Shown: positions 45,403-54,056 of the stretch, in pieces
Numbering within the stretch: the stretch's first letter is position 1
Layout of the letters: each line of letters opens with the position of its first letter
Origin: Bacillus sp. OV166
GTDB taxonomy: Bacteria > Bacillota > Bacilli > Bacillales > Cytobacillaceae
Length of the DNA stretch: 64,000 nucleotides
NCBI RefSeq assembly: GCF_900177675.1
Contig: NZ_FXWM01000001.1
Location: 2,117,001-2,181,000, forward strand
Direction: 5' to 3'
Notes under the pieces: model-generated
What the model was told of the DNA's origin: nothing
Databases searched by the model: none
The model's input: only the letters and a program-made list of their open reading frames with translations
Translations under genes and position numbers: made by a program

Positions 45403-45447
45403 ATGACTCAGATAGAAAAAAAAGCATCACTATACCAAAATAGGTGA
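45403..45447 (+). pseudogene. 14-codon relic of the M29-like gene start
   Basis: ATGACTCAGATAGAAAAAA is shared with the start of the M29-like gene (41523). The frame then runs MTQIEKKASLYQNR and stops, overlapping the upstream extension of the next gene. With its ribosome site destroyed it is more likely a duplication relic than an active leader peptide. Confidence 0.65.
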
Positions 45448-45482
45448 GAAACTATTACCAAAAAAATAAGGGGGAAATATTT

Positions 45483-46589
45483 GTGAAATCAAAATCAGAA
45501 TTAAGAGTGGCTATAATTGGTGGAGGTATTGGTGGTGCGGCAGCTGCGGTTGCTTTACGACGTGAAGGCATTCGTGCAGATCTGTATGAGCAAGCCCCGG
45601 TTATAAAAGAGGTTGGTGCAGGTGTTGGTATGCGTCCATCAACCGTGTACTTTTTCGAAAATTGGGGGATTTATGAAGAATTAAAGAGTAAGAGTTTGGA
45701 GAGTAATTGGATGCAAGTGGTGACAGCTGATGGGCATGTCATAGTAAATGAAAAATGGCCTCTTTTAACTGATAATCCGGATGAAACATGGGCAAGATTA
45801 ATTCATCGTGCAGACTTAATCGAGACTTTTCTGAATCAATTACCACCTGACTCGATACATTTAAGTCACAGGCTGGAAAAGATAATCGATCATGGAAATC
45901 ATGCGGAAATCCATTTTGAGAACGGTCATTCAATTGAAGCGGATTTAGTAATTGGAGCAGATGGTATTCGTTCCTCAATTCGGTCGCAGTTATTTAGCGA
46001 TAAAGGGCCTATTTATTCTGGAACCCATGCTTACCGAGCGGTTGTGAATAACAAAGAGGCATTTGATTTGGTTCCTGATGACACATTTAAAGTTTTCGTA
46101 GATGGCAGTACCCAAATATATGTATTACCGTTACACCATAGAAAGGAAGTTTCTTTTGATGTTACGTTACAATCAGAAGACTCAGCATGGAGGCCGATTG
46201 TAGAGAAAAAAGATATCTTAAAACATTTAGCAAACTTTGACTCTAACATCCGGAAGACGGCAAAAAGTGTAGAAGTGTACACTTGCCGATCCATTTATGA
46301 TATCGATCCAATCGATCGTTGGCATTCAAATTGTATCACACTGCTAGGGGATGCTGCCCATGCCATGCAACATCATCTAGGTCAAGGAGCAAATATGGCT
46401 ATCCAAGATGCAGGAGTTTTGGCTGAATGTTTAAGTGAAGCTGGTTCCATTTCGGAAGCGTTACAAAACTATCAGGCAATCAGAAAGCCAATTACCGATA
46501 GATATCAAGAATTATCCCGGATGGCACCAACACAAGATGCTGAACCGGCTTTCTTGGAAAAAGACCAAGCTAATCAACTAAATGGATAA
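45483..46589 (+). CDS. FAD-dependent aromatic monooxygenase, copy 1 (salicylate/6-hydroxynicotinate hydroxylase-like)
   Basis: The protein has about 368 residues. It carries the FAD-binding AIIGGGIGGAAAAVALRREG, the DG motif LVIGADGIRSSIRSQL and the third signature ITLLGDAAHAMQHHLGQGAN. It is a group A flavoprotein hydroxylase that would use NAD(P)H and oxygen to hydroxylate, sometimes with decarboxylation, an aromatic or pyridine ring. The GTG at 45483, after AAGGGGGAA, gives the N-terminus KSKSELRVAIIGG, matching the paralogue at 58792 (MKSESLRIAIIGS). The two are clearly related but diverged, suggesting two hydroxylation steps or substrates. Confidence 0.92.
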   Translation: MKSKSELRVAIIGGGIGGAAAAVALRREGIRADLYEQAPVIKEVGAGVGMRPSTVYFFENWGIYEELKSKSLESNWMQVVTADGHVIVNEKWPLLTDNPDETWARLIHRADLIETFLNQLPPDSIHLSHRLEKIIDHGNHAEIHFENGHSIEADLVIGADGIRSSIRSQLFSDKGPIYSGTHAYRAVVNNKEAFDLVPDDTFKVFVDGSTQIYVLPLHHRKEVSFDVTLQSEDSAWRPIVEKKDILKHLANFDSNIRKTAKSVEVYTCRSIYDIDPIDRWHSNCITLLGDAAHAMQHHLGQGANMAIQDAGVLAECLSEAGSISEALQNYQAIRKPITDRYQELSRMAPTQDAEPAFLEKDQANQLNG

Positions 46590-46658
46590 TATAATCGGCC
46601 ATGTTGTTTCATAGCTTATCAAAAGTTACATTATGCTTCAGAAAAGGAGGGGAAAATC

Positions 46659-47252
46659 ATGGTATCTTTGCTTACACAAGCCATTGTATTTTTCGTAATC
46701 AGTATTGGCACGGTAAAGGTATATCGTTTAGTCTTTACAGTACGCAAAGAACTTTCCTGTTCAACTGCTATGATGGCTGCCATGATGATGGGGTCGATGG
46801 GAGGTCTATTAACGGGGACTGTTCTGGCTGTTAATCTTAGCTTTTCTATCAATACAATCGTAGCGATGATTATTGGGATCGGTATAGGGATTATTATGGG
46901 ATTACCTTTTAATCCATTGACTGTTCTGGAAGGTATGATGGCAGGGGTTATGGGAGGGTTGATGGGAGCAATGTTGGGTGAAATGTTAGACCCCAATTTT
47001 ATTGTTATCTTAAGCTTCATTTTAATCGCTCTATTTTTATTTTCTATTAGCCTGCTTAGTAATGCTATTAAACAAGAAACAGGCAGCTTAAAACAAACGG
47101 AGTCTAATGAAGGGCAAATTAAAAGCTTATCTGTTCTAATTGCCTTGCTCACTGTGGCGTTGTGTTCGTTTATTGTGGTGGGTTCATTCTATAAGACTCA
47201 CTCTAACCTTTATAATACAGATCAAAATCATACAGAACATCATCATAAGTAG
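46659..47252 (+). CDS. Small Gly/Met-rich membrane protein with His-rich tail
   Basis: The protein has 197 residues and five or six hydrophobic segments. The middle is unusually rich in Met and Gly (AMMAAMMMGSMGGLLTGT and GMMAGVMGGLMGAMLGEM). The C-terminus ends HTEHHHK. This suggests metal handling (copper or nickel) or a glycine-zipper helix pack, but I do not recognise a characterised family. It sits between a monooxygenase and the ABC importer, with its own AAGGAGGGG site. Function is unknown. Confidence 0.7.
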   Translation: MVSLLTQAIVFFVISIGTVKVYRLVFTVRKELSCSTAMMAAMMMGSMGGLLTGTVLAVNLSFSINTIVAMIIGIGIGIIMGLPFNPLTVLEGMMAGVMGGLMGAMLGEMLDPNFIVILSFILIALFLFSISLLSNAIKQETGSLKQTESNEGQIKSLSVLIALLTVALCSFIVVGSFYKTHSNLYNTDQNHTEHHHK

Positions 47253-47323
47253 TTGTATCGTATTATGTAACTATTAAATTTTTAAATTGAATATCCATTT
47301 TATTTTGAAAAATCAGAAAAGTG

Positions 47324-47408
47324 TTTGACTTTGGTATAACAATATTATAATATTTTGTTATCAACTTAGAGACTACATTACTTTTTTTAAAAAAAGAAAG
47401 CGATTACA
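47324..47408 (+). promoter_or_regulatory. Promoter, GntR-type operator and cre-like site of the ABC importer operon
   Basis: TTGACT and a TATAAT-like element (47344-47351) frame the imperfect palindrome TTGGTATAACAA (47331-47342). About 30 bases here are identical to those at 50466-50496. AGAAAGCGATTACA at 47395-47408 matches cre with one mismatch. The operator also occurs inverted at 63471 next to the GntR gene. Confidence 0.7.
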
Positions 47409-47447
47409 ATGAAAAATATGGCATTCAATGATGGATAGGAGGAATGA

Positions 47448-48275
47448 ATGACGATGACTACTAATGCCTTAAATAGCAACGTTCTAGAAAAAACGTTGTC
47501 AGTGCGGGAACCGATCATTGAAGTATGTAATCTAGACCAAAGATTTAAGACTACTTCTGGCAACACAGTTGTGGCACTTGATGATGTTAATGTCAGTATA
47601 GGTGATACCGAATTTCTGGCAATTCTCGGACCAAGCGGCTGTGGTAAAAGTACATTGATGCAGATTATGGCGGGTTTGGTTAAACCAACATCAGGACAAG
47701 TACAATTAAAGGGGAAAGATGTGAAAGGTCCGAACCGTGACATCGGCATCGTGTTTCAGCGACCAGCGCTTTTTCCATGGAGATTGGTAGTAGATAATGT
47801 CATGTTGAGCGCTGAAGTACTAGGTTTGGAAAAGTCTCAAGCGAAGGTACGTGCACAAGAATTACTAGAATTAGTGGGTTTAGGAGATTCAGGAAAACTA
47901 TATCCGTATGAATTATCCGGCGGGATGCAGCAACGTGTTAGTATCGCTCGGGCTCTCATGCACGACCCTGAGATTCTATTTATGGATGAACCATTTGGCG
48001 CTTTGGATGCTTTAACACGAGAAACCATGGGGTTAGAGCTCTTGCGTATTTGGGAGATGAAACGCAAAACAGTTGTATTCATAACGCATAGTGTGACTGA
48101 GGCCCTTTTCTTGGCAGATCGTGTGTTAGTTATGTCACCTCGCCCAGGAAGAGTAGCAGAAGACTTCAAAGTTAATCTTCCACGTCCTCGAGATCTTGAC
48201 GTCATGTCAACGCCGGGATTCAGTGAGGCGGCCGGGCATCTTCGTCATTTGCTTGGAGCAACAATTGGGGACTAG
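47448..48275 (+). CDS. NitT/TauT-family ABC transporter ATP-binding protein
   Basis: The protein has 275 residues with Walker A GPSGCGKSTLMQIM, the Q-loop RPALFPWRLVVDNV, signature LSGGMQQRVSIARAL and Walker B ILFMDEPFGALDALT. It is the SsuB/TauB/NrtD-like class, which imports small anionic or aromatic solutes. It is the first gene of a three-gene operon controlled by the promoter at 47324. The ribosome site is AGGAGG. Confidence 0.94.
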   Translation: MTMTTNALNSNVLEKTLSVREPIIEVCNLDQRFKTTSGNTVVALDDVNVSIGDTEFLAILGPSGCGKSTLMQIMAGLVKPTSGQVQLKGKDVKGPNRDIGIVFQRPALFPWRLVVDNVMLSAEVLGLEKSQAKVRAQELLELVGLGDSGKLYPYELSGGMQQRVSIARALMHDPEILFMDEPFGALDALTRETMGLELLRIWEMKRKTVVFITHSVTEALFLADRVLVMSPRPGRVAEDFKVNLPRPRDLDVMSTPGFSEAAGHLRHLLGATIGD

Positions 48276-48302
48276 CATGAAAATGAGAAAGGAGAAATAC
48301 CA

Positions 48303-49136
48303 TTGGAAAAACCCTTAGTAGTAACTTCTCAAAAAAAATCTACTGATATGAAATTGCGTCGCTTTCGTCCTGATTATTTATTGATACCTGCTGTGTTTGT
48401 TGCGTTTATAGCTGTATGGGACTTGTTTATTACTATTTTTGACATTCGGTCAGTGATTCTTCCAAGACCATTAGCCGTGTGGCAAAATTTTATAAGTGGT
48501 TTAAACCCAGAAAGTCCTCTAAATTATTATGCTCATATCCTTAGTACCCTTTATGAAGTTCTTTCTGGATACGTAATTGGTGCAATTGTTGGTATCATCC
48601 TTGCTTTAATGTTATCTCAAATTCCACTACTTGAACGTGTATTTAAACCGTTTATTGTGGCATTTCAAAGTATTCCTAAAATTGCCATTGCGCCCCTAAT
48701 TATCATTTGGTTTGGTTTTGGGGTAGGTTCAAAAATTGCTCTTGTCATTCTAATTGTCTTTTTCCCAGTACTAGTAAACGGTTTAAGCGGTTTCAAATCG
48801 GTGGAACCAGAGCGTTTAGCGGTAATGCGTTCACTTGGTGCTTCGCAATGGAAAATCTTTAGCAAACTGGTATTGCCAGGGTCGCTGCCATTCTTGTTTG
48901 CGGGGCTTGAAGTTGCGTTAGTTCAAGCAATGACAGCAGCCATTGTTGCAGAGTTTCTTGCTGGTCGACAAGGGCTGGGGGTTCTCATCATTCAAATGGA
49001 ACAAGTGTTGAATACTGGTGGCATTTTCGGTGTCCTAACCGTTCTTGCTATACTTGGCTGGCTTTTAACAATGATCCTGAACCATATACGAAAAAAGTTA
49101 GTGTTCTGGTCTGATGCAGAGCGAAGCAGGAAATAA
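48303..49136 (+). CDS. NitT/TauT-family ABC transporter permease
   Basis: The protein has 277 residues with a TTG start after AAAGGAG. It has six membrane segments and the permease EAA loop ERLAVMRSLGASQWKIFSKLVLPGSLPFLFAG. It forms the pore with the ATPase upstream and the binding protein downstream. It is not the source of the permease remnant at 41211, whose C-terminal sequence is different. Confidence 0.93.
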   Translation: MEKPLVVTSQKKSTDMKLRRFRPDYLLIPAVFVAFIAVWDLFITIFDIRSVILPRPLAVWQNFISGLNPESPLNYYAHILSTLYEVLSGYVIGAIVGIILALMLSQIPLLERVFKPFIVAFQSIPKIAIAPLIIIWFGFGVGSKIALVILIVFFPVLVNGLSGFKSVEPERLAVMRSLGASQWKIFSKLVLPGSLPFLFAGLEVALVQAMTAAIVAEFLAGRQGLGVLIIQMEQVLNTGGIFGVLTVLAILGWLLTMILNHIRKKLVFWSDAERSRK

Positions 49137-49207
49137 GCGAGATGAAAAACTCAGCTGTAGATATAAAAAGGAATCTAAATATCAATGAAGGAAAAGGGGT
49201 AGTTGAT

Positions 49208-50338
49208 ATGTCTAAAATTCTGAATTTTAAAAAAATATTCATGTTTACCTTGTTGCTAGCGGTGTTACTAGTCTTTAGTGCATGTTCTGAAAGTAGTAAT
49301 GGTTCTTCAAGCAATGGATCATCAGACAAAAAATCAGGTTCTGAAAGTAAGTCAAAAGATAAAGTTACAGTAGCTATTCCGTTTGTTCCGGGAGCACCGA
49401 GTGGAGCATATTTGTGGCTTGGGGAAGGATTAGGGTTTTTTGAAGAGGAAGGATTAGATGTTGAAATTGTCGCATTGGCCGGAAAACCGGCAGAGGCGAT
49501 TGGACTTGTCGTTGCCGGCAAGGCTGATATCGCCATTTCTCAACCTGACGCTCTTGTTTTTCCTTTGGCACAGGGAAATGATCAGGGACTAAGTTGGATT
49601 TTCACACCTTATCAAAAACCGGTGTTCGGTATTGCTGTACAAAAATCCAGTGATATTTCGTCTCCAAAGCAACTTGAAAACAAAACAGTTGCCATGACTG
49701 CGTTAGGTGCACCATTTGAAACTTTCTTGAAGGCAAATGTAAAGGCAGATGGAGGGGACCCTTCAACAATTGATTCTGTTACGATTGGCAGTGGGGCCGC
49801 GGCAATGGAGGCGTTAGGAAAAGGAGATATAGATGCCTATGTAGGAAATCAAGGTGACATAGCTATTTCTTCGCTAGTAACTGGTAAAGAGACAAAAATT
49901 TTACCTTTCCCATCAGAAATTGAAGAGGGCTTTGCAGCAGGATTTGTTATGCGGAAGGATACGGATGGAGCGAAAAAAGATGCGATTTCTCGATATATTC
50001 GTGCTGTTGTAAAATCAGCGATTTTCGCTCAAGAAAATCCGGATAAGGCAGTGGATGTAAACTGGGAGATGTATCCTGCATCTAAGCCTACCGATAAATC
50101 AGAAGAGCAGGCTAAAAAGGAAGCTAAAGTTTCGTTAGGTGTAACAGTAAGTAATTTTAGTCCGGCGTCAGATGGTAAATGGGGCTTTATTTCGGAAGAA
50201 CGCTGGAAGAAATTTGTTGCTAATAATGGCTTATCAGCTAAAATTCCAGACGTGACAAAACTTTTTGATTACTCACTTCTCGATGAGATCAACAAATTTG
50301 ATGAAGAAGAAGTTAGAAAACAGGCGAAAAACAATTAA
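49208..50338 (+). CDS. NMT1/SsuA-like solute-binding lipoprotein
   Basis: The protein has about 376 residues. The signal peptide ends in a slightly unusual lipobox (VFSAC), followed by a Ser/Asn/Lys linker. The NMT1/TauA-type fold is indicated by GAYLWLGEGLGFFEEEGLDVEIVAL and GLVVAGKADIAISQPDALV. It captures the substrate of the island, which is unidentified. The start at 49208 follows AAAAGGGG; a longer in-frame start at 49142 would add a polar segment before the signal peptide and is rejected. Confidence 0.92.
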   Translation: MSKILNFKKIFMFTLLLAVLLVFSACSESSNGSSSNGSSDKKSGSESKSKDKVTVAIPFVPGAPSGAYLWLGEGLGFFEEEGLDVEIVALAGKPAEAIGLVVAGKADIAISQPDALVFPLAQGNDQGLSWIFTPYQKPVFGIAVQKSSDISSPKQLENKTVAMTALGAPFETFLKANVKADGGDPSTIDSVTIGSGAAAMEALGKGDIDAYVGNQGDIAISSLVTGKETKILPFPSEIEEGFAAGFVMRKDTDGAKKDAISRYIRAVVKSAIFAQENPDKAVDVNWEMYPASKPTDKSEEQAKKEAKVSLGVTVSNFSPASDGKWGFISEERWKKFVANNGLSAKIPDVTKLFDYSLLDEINKFDEEEVRKQAKNN

Positions 50339-50375
50339 TCATAACATGATCGTTTCATAATTTCTGTATTAAAGG

Positions 50376-50420
50376 CAGAGCTGTCACAAAGTCTTCCTGA
50401 CTTTGTGGGCAGCTCTTTTT
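50376..50420 (+). terminator. Rho-independent terminator after the ABC importer operon
   Basis: The stem AGAGCTG plus CACAAAGTC pairs with GACTTTGTG plus CAGCTCT, followed by TTTTTT. Confidence 0.88.
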
Positions 50421-50465
50421 TAATCTATAATATTAATATTATATTTATTTAGAAAACTAAGAAAT

Positions 50466-50551
50466 GTTTGACTTTGGTATAACAATATTATAATATAAAA
50501 CTAACAACATAGAGATGCATCACTGCTTTATTGAAAGAGTAAGCGATTACA
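50466..50551 (+). promoter_or_regulatory. Promoter, GntR-type operator and cre-like site of the main catabolic operon
   Basis: TTGACT, TTGGTATAACAA (50474-50485) and a TATAAT-like element are the same as at 47324. AGTAAGCGATTACA (50538-50551) fits cre with one mismatch. Both operons therefore share operator and cre-like spacing. Confidence 0.7.
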
Positions 50552-50670
50552 TCGAAAAAAGTGCATTCTGGGGAAGGTAAGGAAAATTCAACCCCCTTAC
50601 TTTTCCATGTCAGTTTTTTACTTAGTTGAGGAATGCAAAAGGGTATGTTGTATTAATTTTTGAAATCTCT

Positions 50671-50738
50671 AAACCAACCGGTCTGTTTAGACAATTTTCT
50701 ACTTTACAAACCAACCAGTCTGTTTAGACAATTCTCTA
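50671..50738 (+). repeat. Two direct 31-bp repeats with inner dyad, operator-like
   Basis: Units at 50671-50701 and 50708-50738 differ at two positions. Each contains AAACCAACC and the dyad GTCT-GTTT-AGAC. The pattern resembles TetR-family operators, but no TetR gene is in the window. The surrounding long leader (50552-50804) has no coding capacity. Confidence 0.6.
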
Positions 50739-50804
50739 TTTAACTAAGTCAACGTCTTCCCCATCTCTAAGATGAGGAACTATTAAATGATAGGGGGTTT
50801 TACA

Positions 50805-51803
50805 ATGCCAGATAAAAAACAAGAAAAAAGTTCAGGTGTTGTTCGTACTGTTCTTGGACCAGTGGCAGCTCAAGATTTAGGTGTTGTGCTCATTCATGAA
50901 TCACTACTTTCTGTAGTGCCTGGTGCGGAATTTGCACCTGAGATTAATATGGATAAGAGCGAGATCTTTGAGGTCCTAAAAAGAAAGCTTACTGATTTCC
51001 GCCGACTAGGCGGTAAGACCATCGTCGACCACAGCGGGATGTTCCATGGTCGTGATATATGGCTTTACGAAACACTTTCTAAAACAACTGGTGTACATAT
51101 TGTAGCTTCAACAGGCTTAGGACCTGAGAAGATGTTAAGCGGGTACTTTACTACCCCGCAAACGCATCCGCCTACCCCGTGGCCAGCAGAACAATTTGCT
51201 CGTTTGTTCATAAAAGAGGCAACTGAAGGAATTGTTGTACCACGTGTTGAACGTTCAGGTCAAGCTGGCCTGGTAACGTCAATCGCTACTCAAAGCGGTA
51301 TTGCAGAAATCGAAGAGAACCTTTTCCGTGGGTCTGCACAAACAGCTCTAGCTACAGGCGTACCTGTATCAGTACAATACGGTGCAGATGCTGTAAACGA
51401 TCTAGAAGTCATACTAGGTGAAGGCCTTGAACCAAACCGTGTGATCATCGGAGGTCTTGACCGATTAGATGCTGTAGAACGAAAAGAAGCATTCGCTGTT
51501 GCAGGACGCGGTGCGTATGTTGCATTAGATCATGTTGGCTGGTCTACAACTGAAGGCTACGTAAATGATACAGACCGTGCTCAGTTAATTGTAGATCTAT
51601 TTGAAAAAGGTCTTGGTGAACGTGTACTGATTTCAACGAATGCCGTTGGTTGTGCAAAAGGTCATGAAGCAAAAGATCTTAACTTTGATTACTTACTAGA
51701 AAAGTTCGTACCAATCATGCGTAGAGCAGGTGTGACGGAGAAACAAATTTGTATTTTATTAGAAGAAAATCCACAACGTGTACTTGCTGTTGATGCCGAG
51801 TAG
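50805..51803 (+). CDS. Phosphotriesterase-fold paralogue lacking metal ligands (probable pseudoenzyme)
   Basis: The protein has 332 residues and aligns along its length with the two PTE-like hydrolases of the island (TVLGPVAAQDLGVVLIHES against the TVLGP...MHEHIG start). The HxH motif is His31-Glu-Ser33; the bridging Lys position is Thr158; the two later His positions are Gln191 and Gly217; the Asp position is Asn279. Only the first His remains, so a binuclear metal site is not possible as in the family. The reading frame is intact and well expressed-looking (AGGGGG site), so it is not decaying. It lies 58 bases before the active copy B and may be its structural or regulatory partner. Confidence 0.85.
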   Translation: MPDKKQEKSSGVVRTVLGPVAAQDLGVVLIHESLLSVVPGAEFAPEINMDKSEIFEVLKRKLTDFRRLGGKTIVDHSGMFHGRDIWLYETLSKTTGVHIVASTGLGPEKMLSGYFTTPQTHPPTPWPAEQFARLFIKEATEGIVVPRVERSGQAGLVTSIATQSGIAEIEENLFRGSAQTALATGVPVSVQYGADAVNDLEVILGEGLEPNRVIIGGLDRLDAVERKEAFAVAGRGAYVALDHVGWSTTEGYVNDTDRAQLIVDLFEKGLGERVLISTNAVGCAKGHEAKDLNFDYLLEKFVPIMRRAGVTEKQICILLEENPQRVLAVDAE

Positions 51804-51861
51804 TTACAGATAAGGAATCAGTTGGAGGAGCAGACCAAAAGTAATGGTGAGGAGTGAATGA

Positions 51862-52824
51862 ATGATGGGTAAGGTTAATACAGTTCTAGGCCCAGTTGCG
51901 ACAGAAGATTTGGGAATCACAGCAATGCATGAACATATTGGTTTCGGTCTGCCGGGATGTGACTTAGATACACAATGGTGGAAAAAACCTGAAGAAGCGT
52001 TTGAAGTTACCATTCAAAAGTTACGCCGCTTCCGTGAACACGGCGGTAAAACATTCGTAGACTGTACAGGGATTGGAAACGGGCGCGATATCGAATATTT
52101 CCAAGTACTATCACGTAGAACGGGTGTTCATATAGTTGCGGTTACAGGCTTTGTGGCTGGAGACTCAGCACTGCCATATTTCCGAAACAAATCAGTTGAG
52201 TATCTTACAGATTTATTCGTCCATGAAATTACAGTGGGTATTGACGGTACAGGTGCAAAAGCAGGTGCCCTTAAAGTAGGTGTAAGCCGCGGTGGTCAAT
52301 TAAGTGAACTAGATAAAAGAATCTATCGTGCTGCCGCAAGGGCTGCTGTAAAAACGGGTGCTCCGATTATTACACACTTATCAACGGATCCAATGACTGC
52401 TCTTGAAATTTTTGAAGAAGAAGGCCTGCCTCTTGACCGCGTATTAATGGGTCATGCCGATGTTGGGCAAGACGCTGATGATGAACGTGATGCATTGATC
52501 GCGAGCCGAGGCGGTTACGTAGGATTCGATACAATTGGATATGACACAGAGATGGAAAACGCACCATATTGGTCACGTCCTCGGCAAGACCGTGTGGATC
52601 ATTTCCTTCGCTTCCTTGACAAAGGTTTTCTAGACCGCGCCGTTATTTCAGCAGATGCTAACTGCTGTGCTCTAGGCTGGCCAGGATTAAAGGGGCATTC
52701 TGTCAATTATCTATTTGAAGAGTTTATTCCGGATCTTCGAAAAGCAGGTGTCGGTGAAGAAGTATTTGAGCAACTTTTACTCCATACTCCTGCGAATTTC
52801 CTAACTTTGCAAGAACCTCGTTAA
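51862..52824 (+). CDS. Phosphotriesterase-family metal-dependent hydrolase, copy B
   Basis: The protein has 320 residues with all PTE ligands (MHEHIG, AGALKVGV, IITHLS, MGHADV, ISADAN). It is a close duplicate of copy A (43235), with differences clustered around the loop after IITHLS and in the segment after MGHAD, both of which shape the pocket, so substrate preference may differ. It follows the ligand-less paralogue and precedes the thiolase-like gene in one operon. The expected reaction is hydrolysis of a lactone, ester or cyclic amide intermediate. Confidence 0.9.
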   Translation: MMGKVNTVLGPVATEDLGITAMHEHIGFGLPGCDLDTQWWKKPEEAFEVTIQKLRRFREHGGKTFVDCTGIGNGRDIEYFQVLSRRTGVHIVAVTGFVAGDSALPYFRNKSVEYLTDLFVHEITVGIDGTGAKAGALKVGVSRGGQLSELDKRIYRAAARAAVKTGAPIITHLSTDPMTALEIFEEEGLPLDRVLMGHADVGQDADDERDALIASRGGYVGFDTIGYDTEMENAPYWSRPRQDRVDHFLRFLDKGFLDRAVISADANCCALGWPGLKGHSVNYLFEEFIPDLRKAGVGEEVFEQLLLHTPANFLTLQEPR

Positions 52825-52889
52825 TTCGAAAAAACGGAAGAATGTGATTTCGGAAAATGGTTGACAACATTAACGGGAGGTTAAGTGAT

Positions 52890-54053
52890 ATGAGTATTAA
52901 AGGAATGGCCTATATTGCGGGTGCGTTTGAGCACCCAACACGTAAGGCCCTGGACAAGTCTGTTGCAGTTATCCATGCTGAATGTGCCAGGGGTGCATTG
53001 GCAGACGCCGGGCTTTCATTTAAAGATGTAGATGGCTACTTCTGTGCCGGTGATGCACCGGGCGGCGTACTATCTATGGTCGATTATTTAGGACTTAATG
53101 TACGCCATGTCGATGGTACTGATACAGGTGGTTCTTCTTACATTGCTCACGTTTCACATGCCGCACAGGCAGTTGTAGCAGGGAAATGTAATGTAGCGTT
53201 GATCACAATGGGAGGCCGCCCGCGTTCCGAAGGCAGAAGCGGTGTGAAACAGAAGCTGGTTGGTGCCAATGTTCCTGATACACCGTTTGAACTTCCTTAT
53301 GGACCAACAGCTGTAAATGAATATGCAATGGCTGCGATGCGCCATATGCATGAATACGGTACAACAAATGAACAACTAGCTTGGATTAAAGTCGCAGCTT
53401 CTCATCATGCACAGTACAATCCAAACGCGATGCTGCGTGATGTAGTGACGGTTCAGGACGTACTTGAGTCTCCAATGATTGCTGATCCCTTACACCGTTT
53501 GGATTGCTGTGTAGTAAGTGATGGGGGCGGTGCTCTCGTAGTGGTAAGCCCTGAAATCGCAAAAAGTCTAAAACGACCGCTTGTCCGAGTCATGGGGGCC
53601 GGAGAATCTCCTAAAGGTTTAATGGGCGGTAAAGTAGATCTTACATATAGTGGTGCGGTATGGTCCGGGGCAGCAGCCTTTGAGGAAGCCGGGGTTACAC
53701 CAAATGATATAAAATACGCATCAATCTATGATAGCTTTACCATTACGGTATTAATGCAGCTCGAGGATTTAGGTTTCTGTAAGAAAGGCGAAGGCGGGAA
53801 GTTCGTTGCTGATGGAAACTTGATTTCAGGAGTCGGAAAACTTCCAGTCAATACCGATGGCGGCGGGTTGAATAACAATCACCCGGCGAGCCGAGGCGGT
53901 ATGGTTAAAGTGCTAGAGGCTGTGCGCCAACTGCGCGGGGAGGCACAACCGCAGGTACAAGTGGAAAATTGTGATCTAGCACTAGTTCATGGTACGGGCG
54001 GCGGGCTGGCAAGTCGTCATGGCAGTGCAACATTGATCTTGGAGAGGGTGTAG
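52890..54053 (+). CDS. Thiolase-fold (SCP2/lipid-transfer-type) protein lacking the catalytic Cys
   Basis: The protein has 387 residues; the start at 52890 is set by GGGAGG. The thiolase fold is shown by SYIAHVSHAAQAVVAGKCNVALITMGG, ADPLHRLDCCVVSDGGGALVV and NTDGGGLNNNHPASRGGM. At the usual nucleophile position the sequence reads VDGTDTGGSS, with Asp78 where Cys is expected, and the later CxG Cys is also replaced (VHGTGGG). It is directly followed by a DUF35 protein. Known pairs of this kind include Ltp2/ChsH2-type retro-aldolases and BbsA/BbsB-type thiolases. A C-C cleaving aldolase acting on a CoA thioester is the best guess. Confidence 0.85.
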   Translation: MSIKGMAYIAGAFEHPTRKALDKSVAVIHAECARGALADAGLSFKDVDGYFCAGDAPGGVLSMVDYLGLNVRHVDGTDTGGSSYIAHVSHAAQAVVAGKCNVALITMGGRPRSEGRSGVKQKLVGANVPDTPFELPYGPTAVNEYAMAAMRHMHEYGTTNEQLAWIKVAASHHAQYNPNAMLRDVVTVQDVLESPMIADPLHRLDCCVVSDGGGALVVVSPEIAKSLKRPLVRVMGAGESPKGLMGGKVDLTYSGAVWSGAAAFEEAGVTPNDIKYASIYDSFTITVLMQLEDLGFCKKGEGGKFVADGNLISGVGKLPVNTDGGGLNNNHPASRGGMVKVLEAVRQLRGEAQPQVQVENCDLALVHGTGGGLASRHGSATLILERV

Positions 54054-54056
54054 ATA

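Noticed and set aside
45403..45447. Functional leader peptide before the FAD monooxygenase gene
   Set aside because: Its codons copy the start of the M29-like gene and its ribosome site is mutated, so a duplication relic is the simpler reading.
46601..46834. 77-codon open frame overlapping the start of the membrane protein gene
   Set aside because: It overlaps the better supported gene at 46659 in another frame and lacks a ribosome site.
46631..47152. 173-codon open frame antisense to the Met/Gly-rich membrane protein
   Set aside because: Its composition (long Ile/Pro/Thr runs) mirrors the repeated codons of the real gene and no start signal is present.
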